A program made the translations under genes and the position numbers. Of a DNA stretch of 21,391 bases, positions 9,413 to 17,904 are shown piece after piece (positions within the stretch are counted from its first letter, which is position 1; each line of letters begins with the position of its first letter). The stretch comes from Chara braunii (lineage: Eukaryota > Streptophyta > Charophyceae > Charales > Characeae), in the NCBI GenBank assembly GCA_003427395.1, contig BFEA01000148.1:157104-178494 (forward strand). The letters run 5' to 3'. Below the pieces are notes generated by a model. The model made no database searches. It was given only the letters and a program-made list of their open reading frames with translations, and had not been told where the DNA came from.

Positions 9413-9713
9413 ATCCCATTCACTTGAACCCACCCCCTTTTTTTCTCCCCTCCCTTCATCGGCACGAATCGGTAAGCTTCGCGAAGATCACGCCATCCAC
9501 GATGACGTCAACCTACGCGCTGATTCGACAGACGGCAACGAGCAAGGGTCCAGAGCACACGGAGATCAGGTGGACCATGATGGCGTCACCTGGACGATCT
9601 CCACGAGGCAGAGGGTTGCATATGACAGGGCTACAGAGATCTTGCCACAGATGTTGTCGCCATCTCATCCGCGGCCCAGTTATCGTTCCTTATACTTCTT
9701 TCTGCTCTGTTGA
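9390..9713 (+). pseudogene. possible C-terminal continuation of accessory ORF 3
   Basis: Frame 3 is open through the stop of accessory ORF 3 and reads LGDRSHSLEPTPFF, then GKLREDHAIHDDVNLRADS, HGDQVDHDGVTWTISTRQR and VAYDRATEILPQMLS before TGA 9711-9713. Its mixed composition looks more coding than the surrounding pyrimidine-rich DNA. A frameshift near 9385-9395 would join it to accessory ORF 3. Evidence is compositional only. Confidence 0.3.
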
Positions 9714-10136
9714 TACGCTTGGTTCTAACGAACCACTTCCCAACCCCGTGCCATCTTTCGTACCCTTTCTTTTGCTTGTATCATACCAACCCCAGGAAAA
9801 CCCCATTTTGAGTTCTTGCTTTCGGGTGCCGCATTTTTCTTTTTGAGAGCTTTTCTTAACTGCTGATTTTTGTTTTTCTTCTTGCAAAGTTGGAAAATAC
9901 ATGGAAATTTACGTGCGCCTTAGCGAGCGCACTGGGAATTCGGCTCGGTAGTTGGGAATTCCGGGATAAGCGGAACTTCGACGTGTCCTTTTTGGGTATG
10001 TGAATGTTCTTGGGCGCGCCGGGGAAAACTCTCGGAGTTTGCGTGAATACGAATAGGCGTAGGATTTTCTTTTCCCACGTCGCTTTTTCCCGCGCGGATA
10101 TGGTGATTTCAATTTTCAATTAGGATAGAAGCAAGC
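9714..10136 (+). other. non-coding 3' region of element A before the LTR
   Basis: AT- and pyrimidine-rich sequence with no convincing frame. The purine-rich stretch AGGATAGAAGCAAGC just before 10137 is the best, but weak, candidate for the polypurine tract that would prime plus-strand DNA. Confidence 0.4.
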
Positions 10137-10433
10137 TGTAACTGTTTCGATGCCTTTTTCCTTTTTTTGTTGACAGCGCCATGCATGCAAAAACTTCCTC
10201 CTCTCTGTCCCCCACATCGCTCTCTCCCGCGCCTCCCTCCTTTTTCTCTCTCCCCGTAACTGTTTTTCCTTCTCCCTCTCTCTCTCTCTCCCGCTTTGCT
10301 TTCGCACGCCCATTTCCCTTTCTTGATCATCTGAATCTTGGACCTGTTTTGCACCACCTCTCGCGCCTTTTCTCTTCTCACCCTCTAAGTCTGGCGTACG
10401 ACGCCCGGTCGAGCCCCCGATAACTCCCGCTCG

Positions 10434-10488
10434 CCAATCAGGTGCGTGGATCGATAGGACCTTCCTATCGCGCGACGAATCTGATTGG
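10434..10488. promoter_or_regulatory. nested inverted repeats with divergent CCAAT boxes
   Basis: The outer arms CCAATCAG (10434-10441) and CTGATTGG (10481-10488) are perfect reverse complements. The inner arms CGATAGG (10452-10458) and CCTATCG (10464-10470) are also perfect, with loop ACCTT. They lie about 140-190 bases upstream of the TATA box. Confidence 0.7.
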
Positions 10489-10620
10489 TTGAACCTTGAG
10501 TTCCGAGGGATCAGCATGACGTTCGTAGAGCACTCTCCTCAAAGTCTTCTCCTCCTGCTTCTCCTCTTACACCTTAGCTTTCACGTCGCTCTCTCCCCCT
10601 TCTATCTCCTTTCTCGCAAC

Positions 10621-10627
10621 TATAAAA
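10621..10627 (+). promoter_or_regulatory. TATA box of the element A LTR
   Basis: TATAAAA in a GC-rich setting, with CCAAT motifs upstream and the rest of the LTR downstream; it is the expected U3 promoter. Transcription would start about 30 bases downstream. Confidence 0.6.
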
Positions 10628-10769
10628 CCCGCAAGCGCGCCCGCAAATCTCTCTTACGTTCTCGACTCTCAAGCCAGCTTCCGGGAAGCAGTGGCTAGGC
10701 AGAGTGTTTGAAGCGAGTCGGAAAATCCTGTCGGGCTGACAATAGGCTGGCCGATTGCGCGCTGGATCG

Positions 10770-10785
10770 CCACGACGGACTGTGG
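10770..10785 (+). other. small hairpin with GACGGACT loop (LTR A copy)
   Basis: CCAC-GACGGACT-GTGG: a 4-bp stem and 8-base loop about 150 bases downstream of the TATA box, so probably in the transcribed leader. The same loop recurs at 16522-16539 and 16604-16617 with compensating stem changes. Confidence 0.5.
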
Positions 10786-11036
10786 GATCTGGGTGAACTA
10801 CGTCCAGTTTACGACAGCGGGGTGATGATCGCAGTGGTAGGAGTTAGCACGCGATGGCCGGGATCGTCGGTGCGGGTATGAGGCTCGATGATTAGAGTTG
10901 AGTGAGTGATTGGCCCGGGGCCATAGTGGAATTAACGGCAAATGCGCCTTTGTTGCGGATTGTACTCCTTGGCATGAGTGTGAGGCGGCGATGCCGAACT
11001 TTTCTCTTTTCGGACCTTGTCATCTTCTATTTTGAC

Positions 11037-11041
<5 letters not shown>

Positions 11042-11074
<33 letters not shown>
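11042..11074 (+). repeat. (CT)n microsatellite in LTR
   Basis: A run of about 16 CT units, at the same place as the TC run at the start of the window. Confidence 0.95.
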
Positions 11075-11079
<5 letters not shown>

Positions 11080-11627
11080 GAATGATGGTGCGTCTGAATG
11101 ATTGTCCCGCTCTTGAATGGGAATGAGTCGGCACTCTATGTGAAAGAACTTCTTCCGGAACTCTTCCATTAGTTTCCTGGGTAATCCTCCTACGCAAGGA
11201 CCCTGTCTTCTTGTNTTGTGAANGGTGGATGCGTGTGNACTGAGTAATGCGATCCATCTTTTCCTGTGCATGTCTCATTTTCGCACCTTCCACAGTGAGT
11301 ACATGTATGGAATGTGTAACTCTTTTGTTGATAAGACGATTGTCGTCGGGATTTTGTTCGAGAATGCAAGAGTGTTTAGATCTGTAGCTCTGTCTGTACT
11401 GCACATGCCATCTGCCTTATGCTGCACGACATCAGCAGTCGAGCCACGAGGCGGCCTCGAAAAACAAGGCGCCAAGGACCAACATTGTGTTGAACTGATC
11501 GGTCCCTTAGTCATCTACATGATCAGGCTGATCTGTGTTTGCTCTCTTCTCTTGTGTCAAAAAGATTGACTGGGGGACGCGCGAATCGCTTTTGATGACG
11601 TCTCGGAATATTCTGTGATTGATTGAC

Positions 11628-12092
11628 ATGTGGACTGACAAGTACCCTCCGATTGGGCGCCAGCCTCCTGTATCTCCCATCCCAACGCGACCTTTTCCCT
11701 ACAGTGAGGAAAGGACACGTGTATGTGAGTGGGACGTACGAGAAGCCGTCGCACAAATCGACGGGCACTATTTCTTCCCTCCGGCCGATCGTTGTTAAGG
11801 GTTCGTAGACGCCGGATTTGTCATTATCGATACGCACTTTCCACCCTATTCGATATTGTTGCCGTTTAACGAGCTGATCGTCATTCCGTGGACGGCAGTG
11901 GCGCCCCATTGGCCCCGCACTCTGTGCACAGAGTGCCAACGTTTCAATCGCTACGAAGCGAAGGGCTTCCACTACCGAATACGAAGTGAGGACGAGCATA
12001 AGGAAAGAGCCACTCGGCTGAGACCATCCACGTCGGACTCGGAACTGACCAACGAACGACGACGAGATCTGATACGAAAACGAGACACGTGA
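11628..12092 (+). pseudogene. LTR-encoded ORF, right copy (154 codons, single stop)
   Basis: The ATG at 11628 opens one frame to TGA 12090-12092, broken only by TAA 11796-11798, where the left copy has TCA (Ser). Order of parts: proline-rich N-terminus (YPPIGRQPPVSPIPTRPFPY), CEWDVREAVAQIDGHYFFPP, core GFVIIDTHFPPYSILLPF, PWTAVAPHWPRTLCTEC with CxxC, then a strongly charged tail (SEDEHKERATRLRP, NERRRDLIRKRDT). The core matches a diverged LTR at 18680-18808 at 22 of 43 residues by my hand alignment, mainly with third-position codon changes, which argues it was once a selected protein. No known family; a zinc-binding or nucleic-acid-binding role is only suggested by the CxxC and basic tail. 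Confidence 0.65.
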
Positions 12093-12397
12093 AGCGTGCC
12101 AAAGCCTTTCCGTTCTAAACAACAGGCCGTAGGCCGGTGGGAAGCCCGATAGTACTTTTTGGATTGAATTTGGATCTTTCTGTTTTCGCGCCATGACCGC
12201 GCGTGCATTCCGCGACGTGCAAAATTAATCTACTTGCTACATCGGACCTACACAGGGGATTTCAGTTCCATCTGTGTCCCCACACTCAATTTCCAAAAAT
12301 CCTTGGCACACCCCATCTTGCTGTTTTTTTGGGCCTCTTTCTGCCTGCCTAACACTCCAAACGAAAGACAACACAGGGCGTGAGGTTGCGCGTCACA

Positions 12398-12803
12398 GGC
12401 AAACCTCACATGACTCGCAGTAGCGTGTGACGTCGTCCAGAAGACCGGACTACCAAAAGCGCTCGCGGAGTCGGGCAATCGTACGATGAACTCTAAAATG
12501 TATGGTGGCGGGAGCGTCGTGGAACTCACCAAGAAGCCGCGTGCACAAGTGTGAATCTTGCGACACACACAGGAGATCATTCCCCCGTGAGTGGATGAGC
12601 AAATATCGCTCTTGGATCCGATAGTGCGATGGCGCCGGATTAGGAGACGAACAATTCACGTACTTGTCACGAAACTCGGGGTCGGTTTGGTAGCGGGTGA
12701 AGCTGTCCCGCAAGTCGTCGTCAATCTCAAAAGTCGAGTCGAATGCGGTACAATGGTCCGGACGCCGTGAAAGAGCGTCCGCAAAACAGTGTGACTTGCC
12801 CAA
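12398..12803 (-). pseudogene. pol: element B: end of RNase H connection and integrase HHCC finger
   Basis: The minus strand reads GKSHCFADALSRRPD, the usual boundary between RNase H and integrase, then ERYLLIHSRGNDLLCVSQ, LLGEFHDAPATIHFRVHRTIARLRERFW with the His pair of the HHCC finger (H..H spacing as in GH.G). After an in-frame stop come LLDDVTRYCESCEVC with the C-x2-C. The final Cys codon is followed at once by the LTR end of element A. A frameshift separates this block from the RNase H ORF. Confidence 0.8.
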
Positions 12804-12837
12804 AATGTGGTAGAGTCAAACTGGTCGATAAAGTCAT

Positions 12838-14148
12838 CTAACGGGTAACAGTGTTATTGATCATGTCTTGGATCTTGTAGAAGACCATCGGATTGTTATC
12901 CGTCACCCATTGGAACTGCCGCCGGCCAAGAAGAAAATGTCGCCAGCGCTTGAGCGTGTGTACGAAGGTCAACAATTCCTTCTTCTGTGCGTCGTCAATT
13001 GAGTGCATGGCGGACACTATCTTACTAAAGTACACGATCGGGTGCCAGTACACGCCATCATGTTGCTCGAGGACGGCACCAATGTCATAGCCGGACACAT
13101 CAGTTGTGACGCGTATTGGCAAAAGCGGATCGTAGATGCGCAACACCTCCGCGGATAGTAATGCGGCTTTGAGGGCCAAAAAGGAAGCTCGCACATTGTT
13201 GTCGAAGTCGAATGGTCGGTCCTCGCATAGAAGCTTAGATAAATGAGTCACGATCTTTGAGTATCCCTTGATGAAGCGTTGATAGTAGCCGGTTAAAACA
13301 AGGAAGGAATGAACATTTGTGACGTTCTTCAGCTCCGACCACTCTTGGATGGCTTGGATCTTTCCCGACAACGGACTAATGCCCTCCGGTATGAAAAAAT
13401 GGCCTAAGTACTGCAGCTCTTGACACACGAATTCGCACTTGTCGTGGCTGGCTTTGTACTTGGCGTAACGGAGCGTCTCCAACACATGTCGAATGTGCTC
13501 GAGATTTTCCTCCAAGGTACGGCTATAGAAGAGAATGCCGTCCAAGTAGACCAGCACAAACTGGTCCAACATCGCGTGAAACTCGTTGGTCATCGCCGCT
13601 TGAAAAGTTCTCGAGGCATTGGTGAGGTCAAAAGGCATAACTACCCACTCAAAACGCTCATACCGCATCTTGAAAGCGCATTTGTGGCGATCTTGTGGGC
13701 GTATTGAGATCTGATAATAGCCCGACCACAAGTCCAACTTTGAAAAGAATCTTGCGTTGCCCAAACGCTCGAGAAGGTCGTTAATGCGCGGAAAAGGTCC
13801 CGCATTCTTGACGGTTTGTGTGTTGAGCTTGCGGTAATTGATGCACAAACGAAGATCCTTGTTCTTCTTCCGTTCGAAGAAAATTGGCGTACCGTATGGT
13901 GAGCTGCTGGGGCGGATGCAACCCTTGTCCAACAGATCATCGAGTTGCACGAGGAGAACCGCGAGCTCTTCCTCGCTTATGCGATAGATGCATCCTTTTA
14001 GCGGCACGGCACCGGCCTCAAGGATGATCTCGTGGGAGATCGGCCGATCCGGCACCACACCGGTAGGAGACTCGAAGATGATCTCGTCGAGCAACCACAC
14101 CACTAGGGGGTTTGAAAACAAGACCGTAGGTGAAGCTGCGGTCGTCAC
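12838..14148 (-). pseudogene. pol: element B: reverse transcriptase and RNase H (436 codons)
   Basis: A long open minus-strand frame. The RT fingers read GCIRPSSSPYGTPIFFERKKNKDLRLCINYRKLN. Motif A is FFSKLDLWSGYYQI, motif B MPFDLTNASRTFQ, and motif C YLDG at 13537-13548, where the family has YLDD, so the second catalytic Asp is lost. The thumb reads YLGHFFIPEGISP and LTGYYQRFIKGYSKI. RNase H follows with VTTDVSGYDIGAVLEQ, KKELLTFVHTLKRWRHFLLG and VTDNNPMVFYKIQ. Protease lies upstream and integrase downstream in other frames. The frame is open but the enzyme would be expected to be inactive. Confidence 0.88.
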
Positions 14149-14610
14149 GACAGTCCGTAGAAAACATAGGCCTATCTCGTCGGTCTCCTCGTAAGCGCAA
14201 GTGGCGCGAAAAGACTTGGCCGTTAAAACTTAGCACCGAATCGAAGGGTGCGGAAGAGGGATGGTACACAACACCTCAGCGCCGAAGGCGTTGCAAAACG
14301 ATAAGTGTCCGTCGATGGAGGTTAACTGTGTGATCCGCACTTGCAAGCTAATGAATCCCCAAAATGATGTCGAAATCCATGTCCAATACATCAAACGTCA
14401 CCGGTTCACATGCATGAGGTGCGAAATAAACCGGCAAGGTTTCGATGTAGCGACCAAAGAGTTATTGCGTCTGACCGTCCGCCAACTTGATCGTCGTCGG
14501 GCTTGACTTCCTTTGAACTTGTGCGCCAAGGCCGACCCTTTGGATAAAGGATTGGCTGATGAAGTTGCGAGTCATATCGCTATCCAGCAAAGCGTGCAGG
14601 ATACTTGCCC
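14149..14610 (-). pseudogene. pro: element B: aspartic protease remnant
   Basis: The minus strand encodes LHALLDSDMTRNFISQSFIQRVG, the active-site segment where the family motif is DSG; here the third residue is Asp (DSD, 14576-14584). Further on, DMDFDIILGF at about 14357-14380 matches the D..DVILGM motif at the protease C-terminus. The frame is then broken by stops before RT. Confidence 0.7.
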
Positions 14611-14639
14611 AGCTTGGATGCGGACATAAAGGAGTGGTG

Positions 14640-15218
14640 CATTGTTACCATCGATCTTCTACGTGTGAAACTCGCGGGCCACCTTGCTAACATACGCAAG
14701 GATGTCCCCCACCACAACTTCGTCATCCGTCGGCAAAGTTTTTGGTGCATAGAAGGCTAAGTATGTGTGGAGTATGTGTGGAGATGAGCGCATAATGTTG
14801 CGCATTGCGGTTCCGGTAAGCAGCCTATGGAAGGGAGAGGAAGGCATGCAAAATCCTCGGACGTCAACGGGTCCAAGACCTCTACGTTGAACTCGTGCGT
14901 CCAATCCCTTGAAGAACCACTTGAAATGCGGTAAATGCCTTCGGAGATACCGTAATGTGTCCAAGACTCTTGAGCTGTGGGCCTGGTCCCGGGGGATGAA
15001 TTAGTGTCCGTCTTCGATTTGTCGGGCCCACGCCCTTTGGTGGGGCGGCCACTATCCTGGGCGGCTGCCAATGTGTCTCCTTCGTCAGAAGAGGTAGCCT
15101 CGTTTGGAGGGTCGGTCGGTGTAGTTGCTGCGACCATGACCCCTCTTGTCAGATGTTGATCTCTGCCCTGGCTCGCAGCAGACGAATGACCCAGATTCTT
15201 GGCTTCGGTGTTCGGCAC
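14640..15218 (-). pseudogene. gag: element B: gag C-terminal region remnant
   Basis: A minus-strand frame beginning NTEAKNLGHSSAASQGRDQH, then an acidic/basic low-complexity stretch (EATSSDEGDTLAAAQDSGRP, KGRGPDKSKTDTN) and RPTAQESWTHYGISEGIYRI. Such linkers precede the CCHC knuckle in this type of gag. The knuckle itself is not recognisable, and the frame beyond about 14960 appears shifted. Confidence 0.5.
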
Positions 15219-15690
15219 GATGATCTGCGAGGCTTTATCAAAATGCTACTCACTTGTGGTGAGCATTTCTGGAACTTGCGTTAAGACGTTCTGCAATGCC
15301 GGACAACTCCTCCTGATGAACAAATGTTTGATGTCGACAAAGGTGGACGGCAAGTTGGACGTGGACGCCAAGCGGTGGTACTCGGTTATCCAGTCCGTGC
15401 TGAGCAGGTAGTTTTGATAGAACCGTTGAAGTTTTTCGACTGCCTGAAGCTCGGGCAGCTCCACTTGGAACCGCTTATGCCATGCTGCCTTGAGATCAGG
15501 CCAATTGATCTACGTATGCAGCTCGGAGACTGCGACGGTGTGAGTGGACAATATATTGTCCATGCCAGACACGCTGTGAAGAACCACTTTCTGTGCCGCG
15601 CGACTTTCAGCGCGATAACTATGGGGGGTCCTAAGCTGGGAAGGTTGGGCAAATTACGGGAAATGGGATCGACGGGAAATTGCATCAGTA
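15219..15690 (-). pseudogene. gag: element B: gag capsid region remnant
   Basis: The minus strand encodes DLKAAWHKRFQVELPELQAV, EKLQRFYQNYLLSTDWITEYHRLAS and TFVDIKHLFIRRSCPALQNVLTQVPEMLTTSE, the Retrotrans_gag capsid pattern. Just upstream is ILSTHTVAVSELHT followed by a TAG where related gags have Lys. A frameshift lies near CLAWTIY. Start codon not identified. Confidence 0.65.
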
Positions 15691-16144
15691 TCCTTATCTG
15701 TTCCTCTTTTTACGTCGCTTCTTTTCGGATGGATGGGGCCAGGGTTGGGCAAGTCCCGGGATGGTCGATTGAGTGGCTGTCGCACCGACAGAGGCGCGAT
15801 TAATAATGGTTGACGTCGCTTCTTTCTTGTTCTATTGTCGGGTTTTTGGCGCGATGATCGCGCGGGAAGTTTTGCTCCTTTTTTTATTTCCTTTTTCGAA
15901 TCTTGTTGAACCCTCGATGGCTCTTGGGATTTCAGACTTTCTTTTCGGGATTTGTGCTTTAATAAAGTTCTTTTTGCATTTTTGCGTAAATAGGAAAATA
16001 GGATTTTAGGAATTTAGGAATTTGGAATTCCTTTTGCCGCGCGGTGCTCTTTGCTCGCGCGTCTCATCTTGCGGCTGCAACGGAGCTCTGATTAGTCGGC
16101 GCCCTTAATCTTGCGTATAACTGTAATTTTGGGCAAGGCGCCCT
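15691..16144. other. non-coding stretch between element B gag and the second LTR
   Basis: AT-rich DNA with GC-rich islands. It holds a perfect palindrome around one base at 15849-15863 (GCGCGAT-G-ATCGCGC) and a repeated GGCGCCCTT near 16100 and 16137. No coding frame, LTR end or polypurine tract is convincing. Confidence 0.4.
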
Positions 16145-16356
16145 TGTAACTGTATCCCTCTTCTTGAGCTTCGTCTTTCCCGCTCTCTCTCTTCTTTGCT
16201 GTGTTTAGTTGGCCTGCGAGCTGCATGATCGATCGATGCGTGGAGAGTGGCTACGTCCCCCACGCCGTGATCTGGCCATGCAGAACGTAGGCACTCCCTC
16301 CCCTTCTCTCCTTCTAAGTCCTTGCAATTCCGTGTTCTTCGCGCATGCATGCACGC

Positions 16357-16363
16357 TATAAAT
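16357..16363 (+). promoter_or_regulatory. TATA box of the second LTR
   Basis: TATAAAT in GC-rich flanks, at a place equivalent to 10621 in the LTR of A relative to the hairpins. A further TATATAAG lies at 16723-16730. Confidence 0.5.
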
Positions 16364-16521
16364 TTCGGCTGCGCGAGTAGATAGCTCTCTTAAACAGTTG
16401 TTGGAAGCTCGGGGTAGCGCGATCAGTGAGGGTCGGCTCACGAGCAAAGTAAGAGGTGAGTTGAAGTGGGTGTTCGGCGACCCGACGAGCTGGTGCCGAA
16501 TGCGCAGGGTTGACGCGTGGG

Positions 16522-16539
16522 GCTACGACGGACTGTAGC
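16522..16539 (+). other. hairpin with GACGGACT loop, second LTR, copy 1
   Basis: GCTAC-GACGGACT-GTAGC: perfect 5-bp stem and 8-base loop. Compared with 10770-10785 the third stem pair changes from C-G to T-A. Confidence 0.55.
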
Positions 16540-16603
16540 GCGCGGGCGAACCCGACGGGCGCAGGAGGACTAAGCGGGGTGACAACTTCGTGGGTTGGTG
16601 CGT

Positions 16604-16617
16604 GACGACGGACTGTC
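16604..16617 (+). other. hairpin with GACGGACT loop, second LTR, copy 2
   Basis: GAC-GACGGACT-GTC: 3-bp stem and the same loop; the third pair here is G-C. Confidence 0.45.
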
Positions 16618-16624
16618 CGCATCG

Positions 16625-16626
<2 letters not shown>

Positions 16627-16670
<44 letters not shown>
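16627..16670 (+). repeat. (GA)n microsatellite
   Basis: About 22 uninterrupted GA units. Confidence 0.97.
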
Positions 16671-16673
<3 letters not shown>

Positions 16674-17114
16674 GAGATGGATGGAAGCGGAGTTGTAATT
16701 TTCTTTGTCTTTCTCAATCTTGTATATAAGTTTTGATTGCGGCTCGGGCAATTCGCTCTCATTTTCTTTCGGCATCTTGTCTCGATGTGGTCCCTCGTAT
16801 GGTGTCTCATTCGGCCTCGACCCTTCCTCCTTTTGTGTATATTGGATGAACGAGTTATGATGGGATGATATGCTTATCGTTTTTGCCTAATCATCCTCGT
16901 TGCTGGTCATTTTGATTTGCTGATGTCATGATAAGAAGTTAATATTGTTGCGGTGTCTGATGTGTGCGATGTCATTTTGCATGATTGGAAATGATTGTTT
17001 GCGGGGTCACTGAATGATTAAATAATTGGGTGATTATCCATGCCACGTGGCGATTTTTGCATGTAAACTTGAACTCCCACTTTGGCACGAAAATCAGCCA
17101 ACAAGCCCGTGTAC
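16671..17114 (+). other. LTR interior without genes
   Basis: AT-rich sequence of the second LTR between the GA run and the retroposon; it contains TATATAAG (16723) and many TGATG-like words but no coding frame I can support. Confidence 0.5.
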
Positions 17115-17123
17115 GGTCGAACA
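17115..17123 (+). repeat. target-site duplication, left copy
   Basis: GGTCGAACA, repeated exactly at 18272-18280 on the far side of the poly(A) tail. Confidence 0.8.
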
Positions 17124-17214
17124 TATCATCATCTTCATTCAACAAAATCTAAGCGAACAATATCTTGGTAAGCATGGTGCAAATAATTGCAGTCGGCTGG
17201 ATTGGATTATTCCC

Positions 17215-17545
17215 GGAGGGTTGATTGGGTGGGTAAGGGGTGGGGGGAGCTCCATCCTGCAGAGGCATTGCAAGGCGGGGGGCGAATGTCTCAAAGGGGG
17301 TAGGGGCAGAGTAGGGGGTTGCCCTATTCTGGGGCAAGGGGCTGTGTGTGTGGGTCAACATTAGTCCCTGCGGAGGCGGAAATGGGCAGGGGATGGGGGG
17401 GCATGCTTTAGGCGGGAACTATATGTTCCTGGGGAAAGGGGGGAGGGGTTTCGGTCCTATATTGGGGCCGAGGGAGAGTGGGTGACTCCCCTCGGCGGAG
17501 GCGGTGTAGGACTGAGGGGGGAGGGGTAGGGGGTGGGAGGGGCGA
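17215..17545 (+). repeat. G-run cluster (potential G-quadruplexes)
   Basis: Many runs of three to seven G with short spacers, for example near 17228-17250, 17293-17320, 17394-17400, 17436-17448 and 17516-17541. Confidence 0.7.
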
Positions 17546-17683
17546 TCTCTCACGAAGAAACCTATCATCCAGTTTACTACTACTTGGTTGCCTTTCGAGG
17601 AGGTGGTGGGATAGGTGTTATCTGGCAAATCCACTTATGATCCTANAAGGGATGGNTGAAAAGTCGGTGGCCCTNGTGGATCG

Positions 17684-17904
17684 ATGNTGGAGCAACGCTG
17701 GCCGGAGCNGGAGCCAGGTGGCGCAACTCTGTGACNTAGCTTAGTGGGGGCGTGAGGCCTGGTAGAGAGCTCTGGGGGGCTGTTTGGGGGGCAGTCCCAG
17801 TGGTCATCGGGGGTCGTAATGGGAGCGATGTTGGCCGGTGCTGGAGCNAGGTGGTGCAANTCTGTAACCNAACCTGATGGGGGCATGNGGCCNGGAAGNG
17901 CTCC
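17684..17904 (+). repeat. degenerate tandem duplication, unit about 135 bases, with N bases
   Basis: GGAGC-N-AGGTGG, GCAA-TCTGT and GGGGGC-TG-GGCC-GG recur in the same order near 17706-17762 and 17842-17894. Single N bases cluster here, which suggests an ambiguous consensus between repeat copies. Confidence 0.6.

Larger units (their letters stand above)
10137..11040 (+). promoter_or_regulatory. putative U3/R part of the 3' LTR of element A
   Basis: TGTAACTG at 10137 looks like a retroviral LTR start (TG...CA), and the related LTR at 16145 also begins TGTAACTGT. Inside are CCAAT boxes in a nested inverted repeat (10434-10488), a TATA box (10621) and a small hairpin (10770-10785). The matching part of the left LTR lies outside the window, so the LTR start cannot be confirmed here. 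Confidence 0.5.
1..12397 (+). mobile_element. Ty3/Gypsy LTR retrotransposon A, 5' LTR truncated by window edge
   Basis: Two long direct repeats (1-1335 and 11041-12391) flank an internal region. That region has a tRNA-iMet-type primer-binding site, gag with a CCHC knuckle, a DTGS protease, a YMDD reverse transcriptase, RNase H, and integrase with HHCC and DDE remnants, in the Ty3/Gypsy order. It also has a PHD-like finger in pol and three accessory ORFs between pol and the 3' LTR. Stops, one pol frameshift and an integrase-core deletion make it non-autonomous. Between 301-510 and 11352-11560 I counted about nine substitutions by eye, so the insertion is not recent. Its right end lies inside the integrase of minus-strand element B. 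The true left end is outside the window. Confidence 0.9.
11041..12397 (+). repeat. 3' LTR of element A (part shared with the left copy)
   Basis: Direct repeat of 1-1335, continuing to GCGTCACA at 12390-12397, a conventional CA end. Directly after it the minus-strand integrase of element B begins, so this is the insertion junction. If the LTR starts at 10137 its full length is about 2.26 kb. Confidence 0.88.
12398..15690 (-). mobile_element. Ty3/Gypsy retrotransposon B, minus strand, interrupted by element A
   Basis: Read on the minus strand from about 15690 downwards, gag, protease, RT, RNase H and the integrase zinc finger appear in Ty3/Gypsy order. The protein breaks exactly where the LTR of element A begins. 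B is therefore older than A. The rest of its integrase should lie to the left of A, outside the window. Many stops and frameshifts show long decay. Its own LTRs are not identified here. Confidence 0.85.

Noticed and set aside
9467-9478. AATCGGTAAGCT as a splice donor
   Set aside because: The donor-like GGTAAG lies within a frame that reads through as protein, and no matching acceptor stands out.
10116-10517. Minus-strand frame rich in Arg, Glu and Lys in the LTR
   Set aside because: Produced by pyrimidine-rich promoter DNA; no motif and no conservation seen in the second LTR.
11523-12194. A 223-codon open frame on the minus strand of the right LTR
   Set aside because: It is antisense to the LTR ORF and broken in the left LTR. 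The third-position bias against the diverged copy supports the plus-strand frame.
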